Part shown: one piece after another, positions 31,031 to 39,841 of the stretch
Layout of the letters: each line of letters begins with the position of its first letter
How positions within the stretch are numbered: position 1 is the stretch's first letter
NCBI GenBank assembly: GCA_033851845.1
Contig: JAWWOH010000058.1
Coordinates: forward strand, 27,019 to 91,018
Length of the DNA: 64,000 bases
Origin: RYN-124 sp033851845
GTDB lineage: Bacteria; Actinomycetota; Actinomycetes; Mycobacteriales; SCTD01
Direction: 5' to 3'
Notes under the pieces: model-generated
Databases searched by the model: none
The model's input: only the letters and a program-made list of their open reading frames with translations
What the model was told of the DNA's origin: nothing
Made by a program: the position numbers and the translations under genes

Positions 31031-33202
31031 ATGGGCATCGGCGTCAGCGAGGACCACGAGGCGCTGGCCGACGCGGTTCGCGGCTGGACCGGCCGGGCCG
31101 GGCTGCGCGACACCGCGCGGGCGGCCCTGGAGGCGCGCGAGTCGCGTCCTGACTGGTTCGCCGATCTGGGCCGGCAGGGGCTGCTGGGGCTGCACCTCGC
31201 CGAGGAGGTGGGCGGTTCGGGTGCGGGGGGCGTCGAGCTGTGCATCGCCGTCGAGGAGCTCGGCCGTGGGCTGGCGCACGGTCCGTCGCTGCCGACGGTG
31301 CTGGCGTCGCTGGTCCTGTCGAAGGCCGGTGGTACGGCGGCGAAGGAGCTGCTCCCTGGGCTCGCCGACGGGACGACGACGGCAGCGGTCGCGCTGACCC
31401 TCGGCTCGCTCGTCGCGACCTCGGACGCGGGCGGCCTGTCCGTGTCCGGCCAGGTCCGGCCCGTGCTCGGAGGTGGCCTCGCTGACCTGCTCGTGCTGGG
31501 TGCCCGGGGCGACGAGGGGCAGGTGTGGTTTGTCGTCGACGCCGCCCAGGTGTCGGTCACGCCGCTGGCCGGTCTCGACGCGACCCGGCGGCCGGCCGAG
31601 GTGGTGCTCGAGGCGGTGCGCATCCCGGAGTCGCGTCTGCTCGGCGGGCTGACCGAGGACGAGGTCCAGATCCTCTGTGGCGTGGTGGTGGCGGCCGAGG
31701 CCACCGGTCTCGCCGGCTGGGCGCTGGACACGGCCACGTCGTACGCGAAGACCCGTGAGCAGTTCGGGAAGCCGATCGGCGCGTTCCAGGCGGTCAAGCA
31801 CCGGTGCGCCGACATGCTCGTGCTCGCCGAGCAGGCCAGAGCCACGACCTGGGACGCGGCACGTGCCCTCGACGAGCCGGCGTCGCCGGAGCGCGACCTG
31901 GCGGCTGCTGTCGCGGTGGCGGTTGCGGTCGAGGCCGCGGTCGACAACGCGAAGAGCTGCGTGCAGGTGCTCGGCGGCATCGGCTACACCTGGGAGCACG
32001 ACGCCCACGTCGTCCTCAAGCGGGCGCTGTCACTGCGCGCGCTCGTCGGCGACCCCGCCGGTTGGCGCGGTCGGGTGGCCGACCTGGCGCTCGCCGGTGC
32101 GCGGCGCACGCTGGAGCTCGACCTGGTCGACACCGACGCCGTACGCGACGAGGTGCGTGCGTTCGTCGAGACGTCACCCGACGATGCCGCCATTGCCGAG
32201 GCCGGATACCTGATGCCGCACTGGCCGAAGCCGTGGGGGCGCGACGCCTCGGCGGTCGAGCAGCTGGTCATCGACCAGGAGCTCGCCGCCGGCGGCATCA
32301 AGCGCCGCCCCCTGGTCATCGGGGCGTGGGCCGCGCCGACGCTCATCGAGCACGGGACGCCGGAGCAGCAGCAGCGGTTCGTGCCGGCGACGCTGCGCGG
32401 CGAGATCGTCTGGTGCCAGATGTTCAGCGAGCCGGGCGCCGGGTCCGACCTCGCCGGCCTGCAGACCCGGGCAGAGAAGGTCGAGGGCGGCTGGCGCATC
32501 AACGGCCAGAAGGTCTGGACGAGCATGGCCGACGTCGCCGACTGGGCGATCCTGCTCGCCCGCACCGCCGGCAGCGGCAACGGGCCGGACCGGCACCAGG
32601 GCATCACCTACTTCGTGCTCGACATGAAGACGCCGGGTGTCGACGTACGCCCCCTTCGTGAGCTCACCGGCCGGGCCGCCTTCAACGAGGTCTTCCTCGA
32701 CGACGTGTTCGTGCCCGACGAGGGCGTGGTGGGCGAGGTCGGTAACGGGTGGAAGCTGGCGCGCACCACGCTGGCCAACGAGCGGGTCGCCATGAGCTCC
32801 GGATCGCCGTTCGGCCGGGGTGTCGAGGACGTGCTGGCCGACGTCGGCGCGCTGGATGCCGTCGACGGAGTGCTCCGCGACCGGGTCGGGCACCTCGTGT
32901 GCGAGGCGCAGGGTCAGGCGCTGCTCGCCTTCCGCACGACCCTTCGGCAGCTCTCCGGCGCTGATCCTGGCCCGGCCAGCAGCGTCCGCAAGCTGGTCGG
33001 CATGAAGCACCAGCAGGATGCGGCGGAGCTGCGCTTCGAGCTCCTGGGCGATGAGGGCGTCACGGCGGAGGGCGACGCGGCTCGGCTCGGCCACACGATG
33101 CTCAACACGCGCTGCCTCACCATCGCGGGCGGCACGAGCGAGGTGCTCCGCAACGTCATCGGCGAGCGCATCCTGGGACTGCCGCGCGATGAGGCTCGAT
33201 GA
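31031..33202 (+). CDS. fadE34: FadE34-like (ChsE3) fused two-domain acyl-CoA dehydrogenase
   Basis: 723 residues made of two acyl-CoA dehydrogenase units: about 1-370 (DHEALADAVRGW, AKTREQFGKPIGAFQAVKHR, VLGGIGYTWEHDAH) and about 385-720 (GYLMPHWPKPWGRDASAVEQ, WCQMFSEPGAGSDLAGL, INGQKVWTSM, IAGGTSEVLRNVIGERILGL). M. tuberculosis FadE34 (ChsE3) has the same single-chain fusion and acts on the C24 steroid acyl-CoA in side-chain degradation. KstR box upstream; strong ribosome binding site. ATGA overlap with the next gene. Confidence 0.92.
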   Translation: MGIGVSEDHEALADAVRGWTGRAGLRDTARAALEARESRPDWFADLGRQGLLGLHLAEEVGGSGAGGVELCIAVEELGRGLAHGPSLPTVLASLVLSKAGGTAAKELLPGLADGTTTAAVALTLGSLVATSDAGGLSVSGQVRPVLGGGLADLLVLGARGDEGQVWFVVDAAQVSVTPLAGLDATRRPAEVVLEAVRIPESRLLGGLTEDEVQILCGVVVAAEATGLAGWALDTATSYAKTREQFGKPIGAFQAVKHRCADMLVLAEQARATTWDAARALDEPASPERDLAAAVAVAVAVEAAVDNAKSCVQVLGGIGYTWEHDAHVVLKRALSLRALVGDPAGWRGRVADLALAGARRTLELDLVDTDAVRDEVRAFVETSPDDAAIAEAGYLMPHWPKPWGRDASAVEQLVIDQELAAGGIKRRPLVIGAWAAPTLIEHGTPEQQQRFVPATLRGEIVWCQMFSEPGAGSDLAGLQTRAEKVEGGWRINGQKVWTSMADVADWAILLARTAGSGNGPDRHQGITYFVLDMKTPGVDVRPLRELTGRAAFNEVFLDDVFVPDEGVVGEVGNGWKLARTTLANERVAMSSGSPFGRGVEDVLADVGALDAVDGVLRDRVGHLVCEAQGQALLAFRTTLRQLSGADPGPASSVRKLVGMKHQQDAAELRFELLGDEGVTAEGDAARLGHTMLNTRCLTIAGGTSEVLRNVIGERILGLPRDEAR

Positions 33203-34218
33203 CCGCTGACCTCAAGCTCGGGCTGATGCTCGGCTACTGGGTGGGCGAGGGCCCCGGTGACCAGCTGCCACTGGTGAAGGCGGCCGAGGACGTCGGTTTC
33301 GACTCCGTCTGGACGGCGGAGTCCTACGGCTCCGATGTCTTCACGCCACTTGCCTGGGTGGGTGCGCACACGTCGCGCATCAAGCTCGGCACGGGGCTGT
33401 GCCAGATCTCGGCCCGTACGCCGGTTGCGACCGCGATGACCGCACTGACTCTCGACCGGCTGTCCGGCGGCCGGGTGATCCTCGGCCTCGGTGTCAGCGG
33501 GCCGCAGGTCGTCGAGGGCTGGTACGGCGTGCCGTTCCCGAAGCCGCTCGCGCGCACCCGGGAGTACGTCCAGGTGCTCCGCGACGTGTGGCGACGCGAA
33601 GGCCCGGTGACCAATGACGGCGAGCACTACCCGCTGCCGTTCCCCGGTGGCACCGGGCTGGGCAAGCCGCTCAAGGCCAACTGCCACCCACTGCGCCCGG
33701 ACATCCCGGTCTACCTCGGCGCGGAGGGCCCGAAGAACGTCGAGCTCTCGACAGAGATCGCCGACGGCTGGCTGCCGATCTTCTTCCATGCGGAGCGCGG
33801 ACCCGCGCTGTATGCCGACGTGCTGGCCGGTGCGAAGCCGGACTTCGAGATCGCCTGTCCGGTCACCGTGGTCATCAACGACGACGTGCAGGCTGCGATC
33901 GACGTCGTCAAGTGGCACCTGGCCTTCTACATCGGCGGCATGGGAGCGAAGAGCAAGAACTTCCACCTCGACGTGGTGAGCCGGCTCGGCTTTGGTGACG
34001 AGGCGGCGCACGTCCAGGACCTGTTCCTGTCAGGTGATCGCGAGGGTGCGGTGAAGGCGGTCCCCGACGACCTGTGCGACGGCATCGCGCTCTGCGGCCC
34101 GATGGAGCGGATCGCCGAGCGACTCGAGCTGTGGCGCAGCGGTCCGGTGACGACGCTGCTCATCGGTGGTGTCCACGAGCCGGCTGCGCTCCGGCAGCTC
34201 GCCGAACTGACGCGGTAA
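33199..34218 (+). CDS. LLM-class F420-dependent oxidoreductase, Rv3520c-like
   Basis: 339 residues of the luciferase-like TIM-barrel family. LGLMLGYWVGEGPGDQL, FTPLAWVGAHTSRIKLGTGL, LGLGVSGPQVVEGWYGVPFP and IPVYLGAEGPKNVELSTEIA closely match the pattern of M. tuberculosis Rv3520c, a predicted F420-dependent enzyme in the KstR regulon of unknown reaction. Translationally coupled to fadE34. Confidence 0.85.
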   Translation: MTADLKLGLMLGYWVGEGPGDQLPLVKAAEDVGFDSVWTAESYGSDVFTPLAWVGAHTSRIKLGTGLCQISARTPVATAMTALTLDRLSGGRVILGLGVSGPQVVEGWYGVPFPKPLARTREYVQVLRDVWRREGPVTNDGEHYPLPFPGGTGLGKPLKANCHPLRPDIPVYLGAEGPKNVELSTEIADGWLPIFFHAERGPALYADVLAGAKPDFEIACPVTVVINDDVQAAIDVVKWHLAFYIGGMGAKSKNFHLDVVSRLGFGDEAAHVQDLFLSGDREGAVKAVPDDLCDGIALCGPMERIAERLELWRSGPVTTLLIGGVHEPAALRQLAELTR

Positions 34219-34233
34219 CGGCACGGGAGCAGG

Positions 34234-35973
34234 ATGAGCCGTATGCGTGTCCTCGTCCTTGCGACAGCCGGGCTGTCCGTTGCCGCACTCACCGCGATCG
34301 GCCCGGTAGCGGCGGCGCCCGCGAGCCCGTCCACGACGTGCAGCGGTCTGCCGCCGGTGCTGACGCACTCGGCCGGCGGAGCCAGGCCGGCGCTGTCGCG
34401 TGACCTGATCGCGTGCGGCGGCGTGACCGGCTTCGCCGGTGCGGAGTCCCACCTGGTCGCCACGAAGAACGCCGTCGTGTTCACCCCCGCCGTACTCCCC
34501 GACGGCCTGCTCGGCACCGGCACGGCGCCTGTCCCGGTCGGCAACGACACGCAGTCCAACGCCAGCCCGGCCGGGCAGGCGATCACGAAGGACGACGGCC
34601 GCAGCTGGCAGCTGGTCAAGCCGTTCGGCATCACCTGGAACCCCACCGACCACGGCGACTACGTCGACCCCGTCACCGACCGGCTCTTCTTCGCCGACTA
34701 CGGCCCGATTCCGCTCGCGCCGCAGCTGGGCGCCGAGCAGGAGGGCCCGGCCCACCTGATGTGGAGCCCGGACGACGGCAAGACCTGGCACCACTCGGCG
34801 ATCGACACGGTCTTCCTGCCGGAGAACCCGCGCTTCACATCAGCCCGTGCGCCGGCCGGTGGTGCGCCGCCCGTGGGCTACCCGAACGTCGTCTACTTCT
34901 GCGCCAACAGCAACGTCGGTTTCACCAGCCCGGCCATCGGTTCGCGCAGCTGCTACGCGAGTCTCGACGGCGGTACGACGTGGGCGACGAAGGGCACCGT
35001 CCTGCGTGGCGCGCCGCCCGTTCACCCGGAGTGCGGCAACGCGGGGGAGGACTACTCCGCGATCGACGGCTCCTATCCGCAGCCCGCCTCCGACGGGTCG
35101 CTGTACCTCATGGTGGCGTGCGGCGGGTCGGCGTACCTCGCTCGAAGCACCGACGAAGCAGCGACGTTCCCGGTGCTGCACCGCAGCAACGGCGCACCGC
35201 TCACCCTGCCGCTGCCGGCGACCGGCCCCGGGCTCAACCTCGGGCTGTCCGACCTGCGCATCGGCGCCGGCGACGTGATGTACCTCGTCGATGTCGAGAC
35301 CCTCGAGACCCGCACCACCCTGATGCTGCGGGTGTCGCGCGACTTCGGGCGCACCTGGAGCCGGCCGGTCGATCTGCTCGCTCCGGGGCTCGCCCAGGTG
35401 CATCACTGGGCCATGGACGTCCGCGGCGACCAGCTCGCGGTCGCCTACCTCGGGCACAAGTCGGGCGTGACGACGTGGGACGGCTGGATCACGACGGTGC
35501 ACGGAGCGGCGGCGACTCTTGCCCGGGGCGGCAGCCTCCGGCTGGTGAGCGGCCAGGTCAACCCGACGGACCGGCCGCTGCTGTACGGCGACGAGGTCCA
35601 GGGCGGCGGGACGTTCCAGCTGCCCGGCCCGCTGAACAACCAGATCCCGTTCCCGCCGCCGTTCGACATCCAGGTCTTCGGCAACGACTTCATCGGTGCG
35701 GTGATCACCCCCTCCGGTGATGCCTGGGGCTCGTTCACGCAGGACTGCGGCCCATCGCCGCAGGACCCCGCCTGCGTCGCCGCCAAGGGTCACACCAGCG
35801 GGTACGCCGGAAACCTGCAGCGGTACTTCGCGCCGCCCGGCGTGACGACCAGACCGCCGGCCACGAGACCTGCCACCAGTCAGCTGCCGGCAACGGGCGC
35901 CGCTCCCTGGCTGGCGGTGCTGGGGCTGCTCGCCCTGGCCGCGACGGCCGGCGTACGAAAGGCTCTTCGATAG
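34234..35973 (+). CDS. LPATG-anchored secreted BNR-repeat (sialidase-fold) protein
   Basis: 579 residues. A signal peptide (about 1-29, ending VAAAPA), then a beta-propeller-like body with BNR/Asp-box motifs (KDDGRSWQL, SPDDGKTWHH, SLDGGTTWATKG, SRDFGRTWSRP), and a C-terminal sorting signal QLPATG (about 550-555), hydrophobic helix and basic tail VRKALR. It should be attached to the cell wall by a sortase. True sialidase residues are not evident, so binding or another hydrolase role is possible. It follows the oxidoreductase gene by 15 bp, in the fadE34 operon. Confidence 0.8.
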   Translation: MSRMRVLVLATAGLSVAALTAIGPVAAAPASPSTTCSGLPPVLTHSAGGARPALSRDLIACGGVTGFAGAESHLVATKNAVVFTPAVLPDGLLGTGTAPVPVGNDTQSNASPAGQAITKDDGRSWQLVKPFGITWNPTDHGDYVDPVTDRLFFADYGPIPLAPQLGAEQEGPAHLMWSPDDGKTWHHSAIDTVFLPENPRFTSARAPAGGAPPVGYPNVVYFCANSNVGFTSPAIGSRSCYASLDGGTTWATKGTVLRGAPPVHPECGNAGEDYSAIDGSYPQPASDGSLYLMVACGGSAYLARSTDEAATFPVLHRSNGAPLTLPLPATGPGLNLGLSDLRIGAGDVMYLVDVETLETRTTLMLRVSRDFGRTWSRPVDLLAPGLAQVHHWAMDVRGDQLAVAYLGHKSGVTTWDGWITTVHGAAATLARGGSLRLVSGQVNPTDRPLLYGDEVQGGGTFQLPGPLNNQIPFPPPFDIQVFGNDFIGAVITPSGDAWGSFTQDCGPSPQDPACVAAKGHTSGYAGNLQRYFAPPGVTTRPPATRPATSQLPATGAAPWLAVLGLLALAATAGVRKALR

Positions 35974-36395
35974 TGCTGTCGTTGCAGGAGATCTCGGACC
36001 GGATGGAGATCTCGGATCTCCTCGCGCGCTACAGCGCCGCGATCGACAGCCACCGCTGGGACGACCTGGATGCCGTCTTCACCGCGGACGCCGTCATCGA
36101 CTACACCGAGATGGGCGGCATCCGCGGGTCGCTCGACGAGCAGAAGGCCTTTCTCGCCGACGTGCTGCCCTCGTTCGGCGGGTTCCAGCACCTCACGGCG
36201 ACGAGCACCTTCGACATCGACGGCGACGTCGCGCGGGTGCGGACGATCTGCTTCAACCCGATGGTCGTCACCGATGAGCGACAGGTGCTGTTCTGCGGCC
36301 TCTGGTACCGCGACGTCCTGGTGCGCACGCCCGACGGGTGGCGCATCCGCGAGCGGCACGAGGACCGCGGCTGGTCGCTGGACGTGCGCGCGTAG
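35973..36395 (+). CDS. SnoaL/NTF2-like protein
   Basis: 140 residues: MEISDLLARYSAAIDSHRWD, DLDAVFTADAVIDYTEMGG, FQHLTATSTFDIDGDVARVR and GLWYRDVLVRTPDGWRIRER are standard for the SnoaL_4 group of the NTF2-like superfamily. Enzymatic role unknown; many steroid loci carry such proteins as isomerase- or dehydratase-like enzymes. The GTG shares one base with the stop of the LPATG protein gene, so it belongs to the same transcript. Confidence 0.78.
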   Translation: MLSLQEISDRMEISDLLARYSAAIDSHRWDDLDAVFTADAVIDYTEMGGIRGSLDEQKAFLADVLPSFGGFQHLTATSTFDIDGDVARVRTICFNPMVVTDERQVLFCGLWYRDVLVRTPDGWRIRERHEDRGWSLDVRA

Positions 36396-36424
36396 TCGTG
36401 CTGGTCCGTTTCTCGGGTCCGCGG

Positions 36425-37087
36425 CTAGCCGGGGAAGAGCTTCCAGCGACCCTCGGAGACAACCTCGACCGTGCTGCCCCTCACGGCGATGGCTGTCTGG
36501 TCGTCGATTGCGTAAGCGGGGCCCCCGATGTCCGCGGCCCAGCGCTCCGCATCGGCGAGCGTGTTCTCCGGGAAGCCGTCGAGGTGCGGGAAGATCGAGA
36601 AGTCGACGATTCCGAGAGCGCCGTCGCCGTGCGCGGACTGCCACTTGACGAAGTCGGTGCCGATCCGGGGCGTCAGCACCATGCTCCCGGCGCTCACCCC
36701 CACCCACACGGTTTCGGGCAACGTCGGCAGGAGGTCGGCCAAGCCGGACTCCCGCATCCAGTGGCACAGGTAGGTCGCGTCTCCGCCATCGACCAGGAGC
36801 ACGTCGGCGTCTCGAACCCACGAGACCCACCGCTCCGCACCGATGGTGGATAGCGCGGTCAGCTCGAGGACGCCCAGCGACTTCCACGGCAAGGCGGTCA
36901 TGCCGTCCCACGGCGGGACACCGCTGACGAAGCCCCGCACGGAGACCGGCCCACACACGGGGTGCCCCCACTGCGCGGTCGGAATGCAGAGGGCATTGGA
37001 GTCCGCGATCGGCCGGCCCAGCAGGTCAACCAGCGCGTCCTCGATGCTGTGGTTGGTGACGCCACCGGAGGTGAGGAGCAGCCTCAT
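36425..37087 (-). CDS. Peptidase E-like (family S51) protein
   Basis: 220 residues. LLLTSGGVTNHSIEDALVDL at the start, DVLLVDGGDATYLCHWMRES and the nucleophile elbow VGVSAGSMVLTP are typical of S51 (dipeptidase E/cyanophycinase-like) enzymes with a glutamine-amidotransferase-like fold. A late AYAIDDQTAIAVRG is also conserved. Probably a cytosolic serine dipeptidase. ATGA overlap with the upstream YCII gene. Confidence 0.85.
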   Translation of the reverse strand: MRLLLTSGGVTNHSIEDALVDLLGRPIADSNALCIPTAQWGHPVCGPVSVRGFVSGVPPWDGMTALPWKSLGVLELTALSTIGAERWVSWVRDADVLLVDGGDATYLCHWMRESGLADLLPTLPETVWVGVSAGSMVLTPRIGTDFVKWQSAHGDGALGIVDFSIFPHLDGFPENTLADAERWAADIGGPAYAIDDQTAIAVRGSTVEVVSEGRWKLFPG

Positions 37088-37443
37088 ACGGCTCGAGGCC
37101 CTGACCCGAAGCGGCGGACCTCCTGCGGCCAGCCGCAGGCCTCGGCGACCTTGGCGGCCCATGTCCTGGCAGTCTCGTCGTCGGGTACGTCCACGATGGT
37201 GAACCCACCCAGGAACTCCTTGGTCTCGACGTAGGGGCCGTCAGTGAACAGCACGGTCCCGCTGGTGGGGTCGGCGCTGAAGACCGTTGTCGGCTCCTCC
37301 TCCAGCCCCCCGGCGAAGACGAACGTGCCGGCAGCCTTCATCTCGTCCAGGACCGCCTTGACGAGCGGGCCACGCCGGTCGAACCACTCCTCTGAGTGGT
37401 CGCCGACCCACAGCTGGTTGAAGTAGATGAGGTACTCGGCCAC
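37084..37443 (-). CDS. YCII-domain protein
   Basis: 119 residues of the YCII-related (ferredoxin-like) family: EYLIYFNQLWVGDHSEEWFD, ARGPLVKAVLDEMKAAG-type helix, then VLFTDGPYVETKEFLGGFTI. The DGPY-ETKE-GG motif is the family signature. Function is not established. GTG start with AGAAGGAG ribosome binding site. It is the first gene of a two-gene operon with the peptidase E-like gene. Confidence 0.82.
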   Translation of the reverse strand: MAEYLIYFNQLWVGDHSEEWFDRRGPLVKAVLDEMKAAGTFVFAGGLEEEPTTVFSADPTSGTVLFTDGPYVETKEFLGGFTIVDVPDDETARTWAAKVAEACGWPQEVRRFGSGPRAV

Positions 37444-37591
37444 GACTGCTCCTTCTGCTCTTGCGGACCCGGTGGGCACCGCGGACACCTACCAACGAAC
37501 GGCGACAGGCGAATACGACACAGTCCCACCCGCGAAGAGCCACGGATGTTGGTTCGCCGGCAGAGCCCTGGCGCGGAGATCGTCAGGAGCG

Positions 37592-37882
37592 CTAGGCCGA
37601 GGGCAACGCCGCAGAGGTGTGCAGGCGCCAGTGCTCGAGCATGTCGCCGGGCGCCACCCGCGCATAGCGGACGCCGTCGTCGTCGGCCTGCACCGTGATC
37701 CATGTCGTTGCCGGCGGCCCGCTGGTGCTCCAGACCTCGCCGACCTCGTGGAGGTGCTCCGGGTCGGGCCACTCCGGATCCCAGCCGGGCGCCCAGGCGC
37801 GCTCGCCCTCGGCGGTGAACAGCGGCCGCACCTGCTGGATCGTGGTGGGTAGCAGGAAGGACCCGGTTCGCTCGACGCGCAT
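37592..37882 (-). CDS. Short SRPBCC-like protein, probably truncated
   Basis: 96 residues resembling the first two thirds of an SRPBCC (START-like) protein: RTGSFLLPTTIQQVRPLFTA, GERAWAPGWDPEW, ATTWITVQADDDGVRYARVA. The usual C-terminal strand and long helix are missing; after APGDMLEHWRLHTSAALPSA the frame stops and no continuation is seen in other frames. Function unknown, possibly a decaying gene. Confidence 0.5.
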   Translation of the reverse strand: MRVERTGSFLLPTTIQQVRPLFTAEGERAWAPGWDPEWPDPEHLHEVGEVWSTSGPPATTWITVQADDDGVRYARVAPGDMLEHWRLHTSAALPSA

Positions 37883-37958
37883 GGCAAAAGCATCACGGGA
37901 GGAAAATCGCGCCGTCAAGACAGGCGAACCTATGCGGGGGCTGCGCGCTCTTCACCAC

Positions 37959-38588
37959 ATGAAGACCTCGCTGCTCGCTGCCGCCGTTCTGCTGTCCCTG
38001 TGCCCGCCGTCCCTGGCGGCGTCGGGGTGTACCGCGCTGCTCACCGACCCTGCCGGCGACGTCCAGGAGACCGGGGCGAACCCGCCGGCCCCGGTCGAAG
38101 ATGAGCGGCAGGTCGACCTGCTCTCCGTGGACCTGGCGAGCACGCGGCGGCAGATCACCGCCAGCTTCCGGGTCGTCTCGCTCGACGCCGAGACCCAGCC
38201 GCTCGAGGCACACGCCTACGAAGTCGGATTCACGAGCAACGGACAGCGCTACTACCTGTACGTCAGCCACGACGCCAACGCGGACCACTACTGGGTGGTG
38301 CACCAGCTGGGTGATGCGACAACAGGCGAGGACCAGCCCTTGGCTCCCGGTGCGCGCGAGGTCTTGGGTGACGCCGTGGGCACCTATCGGCCGCGACAGC
38401 GGCTGATCACGGTGACCGCCCGCGCCGCCCAGTTCGAAGGCGCCGGCGGGCTCGGCAAGGAGGTCACGAGCATCAGGGCTACGACGTACGCCGGATCGCG
38501 CGCACCTGGTGGTGAGGCGTTCGAGTTCGCCGACCACGGCCGCACTGACCAAGTGCACCGGATCGGCTCGCCCGGCTGCGCAGGCTGA
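37959..38588 (+). CDS. Secreted protein of unknown function
   Basis: 209 residues with a signal peptide (KTSLLAAAVLLSLCPPSLAA, cleavage about residue 20) and a soluble domain: LTDPAGDVQETGANPPAP, QVDLLSVDLASTRRQITASF, YEVGFTSNGQRYYLYVSHDA. The 'D.AGD' start, 'DLLSVDL' and strand spacing resemble small beta-sandwich domains of secreted actinobacterial proteins. No catalytic residues identified. The ATG at 37959 is chosen to start the signal peptide; ATG 37932 is also in frame. Confidence 0.65.
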   Translation: MKTSLLAAAVLLSLCPPSLAASGCTALLTDPAGDVQETGANPPAPVEDERQVDLLSVDLASTRRQITASFRVVSLDAETQPLEAHAYEVGFTSNGQRYYLYVSHDANADHYWVVHQLGDATTGEDQPLAPGAREVLGDAVGTYRPRQRLITVTARAAQFEGAGGLGKEVTSIRATTYAGSRAPGGEAFEFADHGRTDQVHRIGSPGCAG

Positions 38589-38597
38589 CCGCGCCGC

Positions 38598-39062
38598 TCA
38601 ACCGGAACGAGGGCGCAGGCTCTCCGCTCGGCCCTTCAGCGCTAGCGCCACGGCGTCGAACCCCTTCTTCACCCAGTCGCCGCTGTGCTCCATCACCATC
38701 TGCGCCAGCGGCCCCGTGAAGACGTCGGTCGTCCAGTAGCGGCAGGTGTCGACACCGGTCGCCTCGACGTACTGGTCGCGTCGGGCCCGAACGTCGAGCT
38801 CCGGCGTCGGTGGCATCTCGTAGGCGAAGCGGTGCGGCGGCTCGACCAGGCAGACCCACTCGCGCTGGTGCAGCAGCTCGCCCGGCTTCCTCGGATCCGG
38901 GAGGTAGAGGTCCACCGGATCGCCGAGCCGGCAGGTCGACTCGACCCGCACGGTGTACGGGTTCCACTCCGGGTAGCTCGGGTAGTCGAGCAGCACGTCC
39001 CAGACGAACGCCTGTGGCGCCTCGATGTCGACCGTGACCGACCGCACCTCGTACGACGTCAC
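38598..39062 (-). CDS. SRPBCC-family protein
   Basis: 154 residues with the START-like pattern: VRSVTVDIEAPQAFVWDVLL, DYPSYPEWNPYTVRVESTCR, EPPHRFAYEMPP and a long C-terminal helix (AQMVMEHSGDWVKKGFDAVA). These proteins bind hydrophobic ligands such as steroids or lipids. It is the last gene of the KstR-boxed operon DUF1214-sulfotransferase-SDR-SRPBCC, each joined by a 4-nt overlap (GTGA here). Confidence 0.8.
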   Translation of the reverse strand: MTSYEVRSVTVDIEAPQAFVWDVLLDYPSYPEWNPYTVRVESTCRLGDPVDLYLPDPRKPGELLHQREWVCLVEPPHRFAYEMPPTPELDVRARRDQYVEATGVDTCRYWTTDVFTGPLAQMVMEHSGDWVKKGFDAVALALKGRAESLRPRSG

Positions 39063-39841
39063 GGGGGCATGAACTCCCCGCCGTTGACGTCCAGCACCGC
39101 CCCGGTGACTTCACTCGCGTACGACGACAGCAGGAACAGCACGGCCTTCGCGCAGTCGTCGTCGGTGGGGATCCGGCCGAGCGGGTTGCGCGACGCGATG
39201 TCCTTGTAGACGTCCTGCGTCGTGATGCCCTTCTCGTCCGCCGTCATCTGCAGGTAGAACTGCACACCAGGACCGTCGAGCCAACCCATGACGGCCTGGT
39301 TGACCCGGATGTTGTGCTCGCCCAGCTCGAGCGCGAGCATCTGCGTCGCATTGCCCATCGCGGCCTTCGCGGCGGCGTAGCCGCCCTCACCCCGCATGGG
39401 CCTGCGCGTGGTCATGGTGCCGATGTTGACGATCGATCCGTGCCCGGCCGACTTCATGTGGGGCACGAGCGCGCGCGTCACCCCGAGCGCGCCGAAGAAC
39501 GAGACGTCCATGGCCCGGCGCAGCAGCTTGTCCGGGGTGTCGAGCAGGTCATGGAAGCCCGGATGCGCGTACGCCGAGTTGACCAGTCCGGTGACCTTCC
39601 CGAATCGCTCGACCGCGGCCTCCGCGATGCGTGCGCAGTCCTCCTCCTTGACCACGTTGGCCGGCACGCACAGCGCCTCGCCGCCGGCCGCCTCGATCTC
39701 CTTCTGCACGCCTTCCATCACGTCGGTCTTTCGCGACACCATCACCACGCGGCCGCCTTCGGCCGCGACCCGCGCAGACAGCTTCGCGCCCATTCCTGCG
39801 CCGATGCCGGTGACGACCACAACCTCGTCGGTGAGGATCAC
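39059..39841 (-). CDS. SDR oxidoreductase, Rv3530c-like
   Basis: 260 residues. VVVVTGIGAGMGAKLSARVA nucleotide site, GGYAAAKAAMG catalytic YxxxK, and TGAVLDVNGGEFMPP at the end. Together with the sulfotransferase and DUF1214 genes it matches the M. tuberculosis KstR-regulon trio Rv3529c-Rv3530c-Rv3531c, whose exact steps are not known. GTGA overlap with the sulfotransferase gene. Confidence 0.85.
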   Translation of the reverse strand: MILTDEVVVVTGIGAGMGAKLSARVAAEGGRVVMVSRKTDVMEGVQKEIEAAGGEALCVPANVVKEEDCARIAEAAVERFGKVTGLVNSAYAHPGFHDLLDTPDKLLRRAMDVSFFGALGVTRALVPHMKSAGHGSIVNIGTMTTRRPMRGEGGYAAAKAAMGNATQMLALELGEHNIRVNQAVMGWLDGPGVQFYLQMTADEKGITTQDVYKDIASRNPLGRIPTDDDCAKAVLFLLSSYASEVTGAVLDVNGGEFMPP

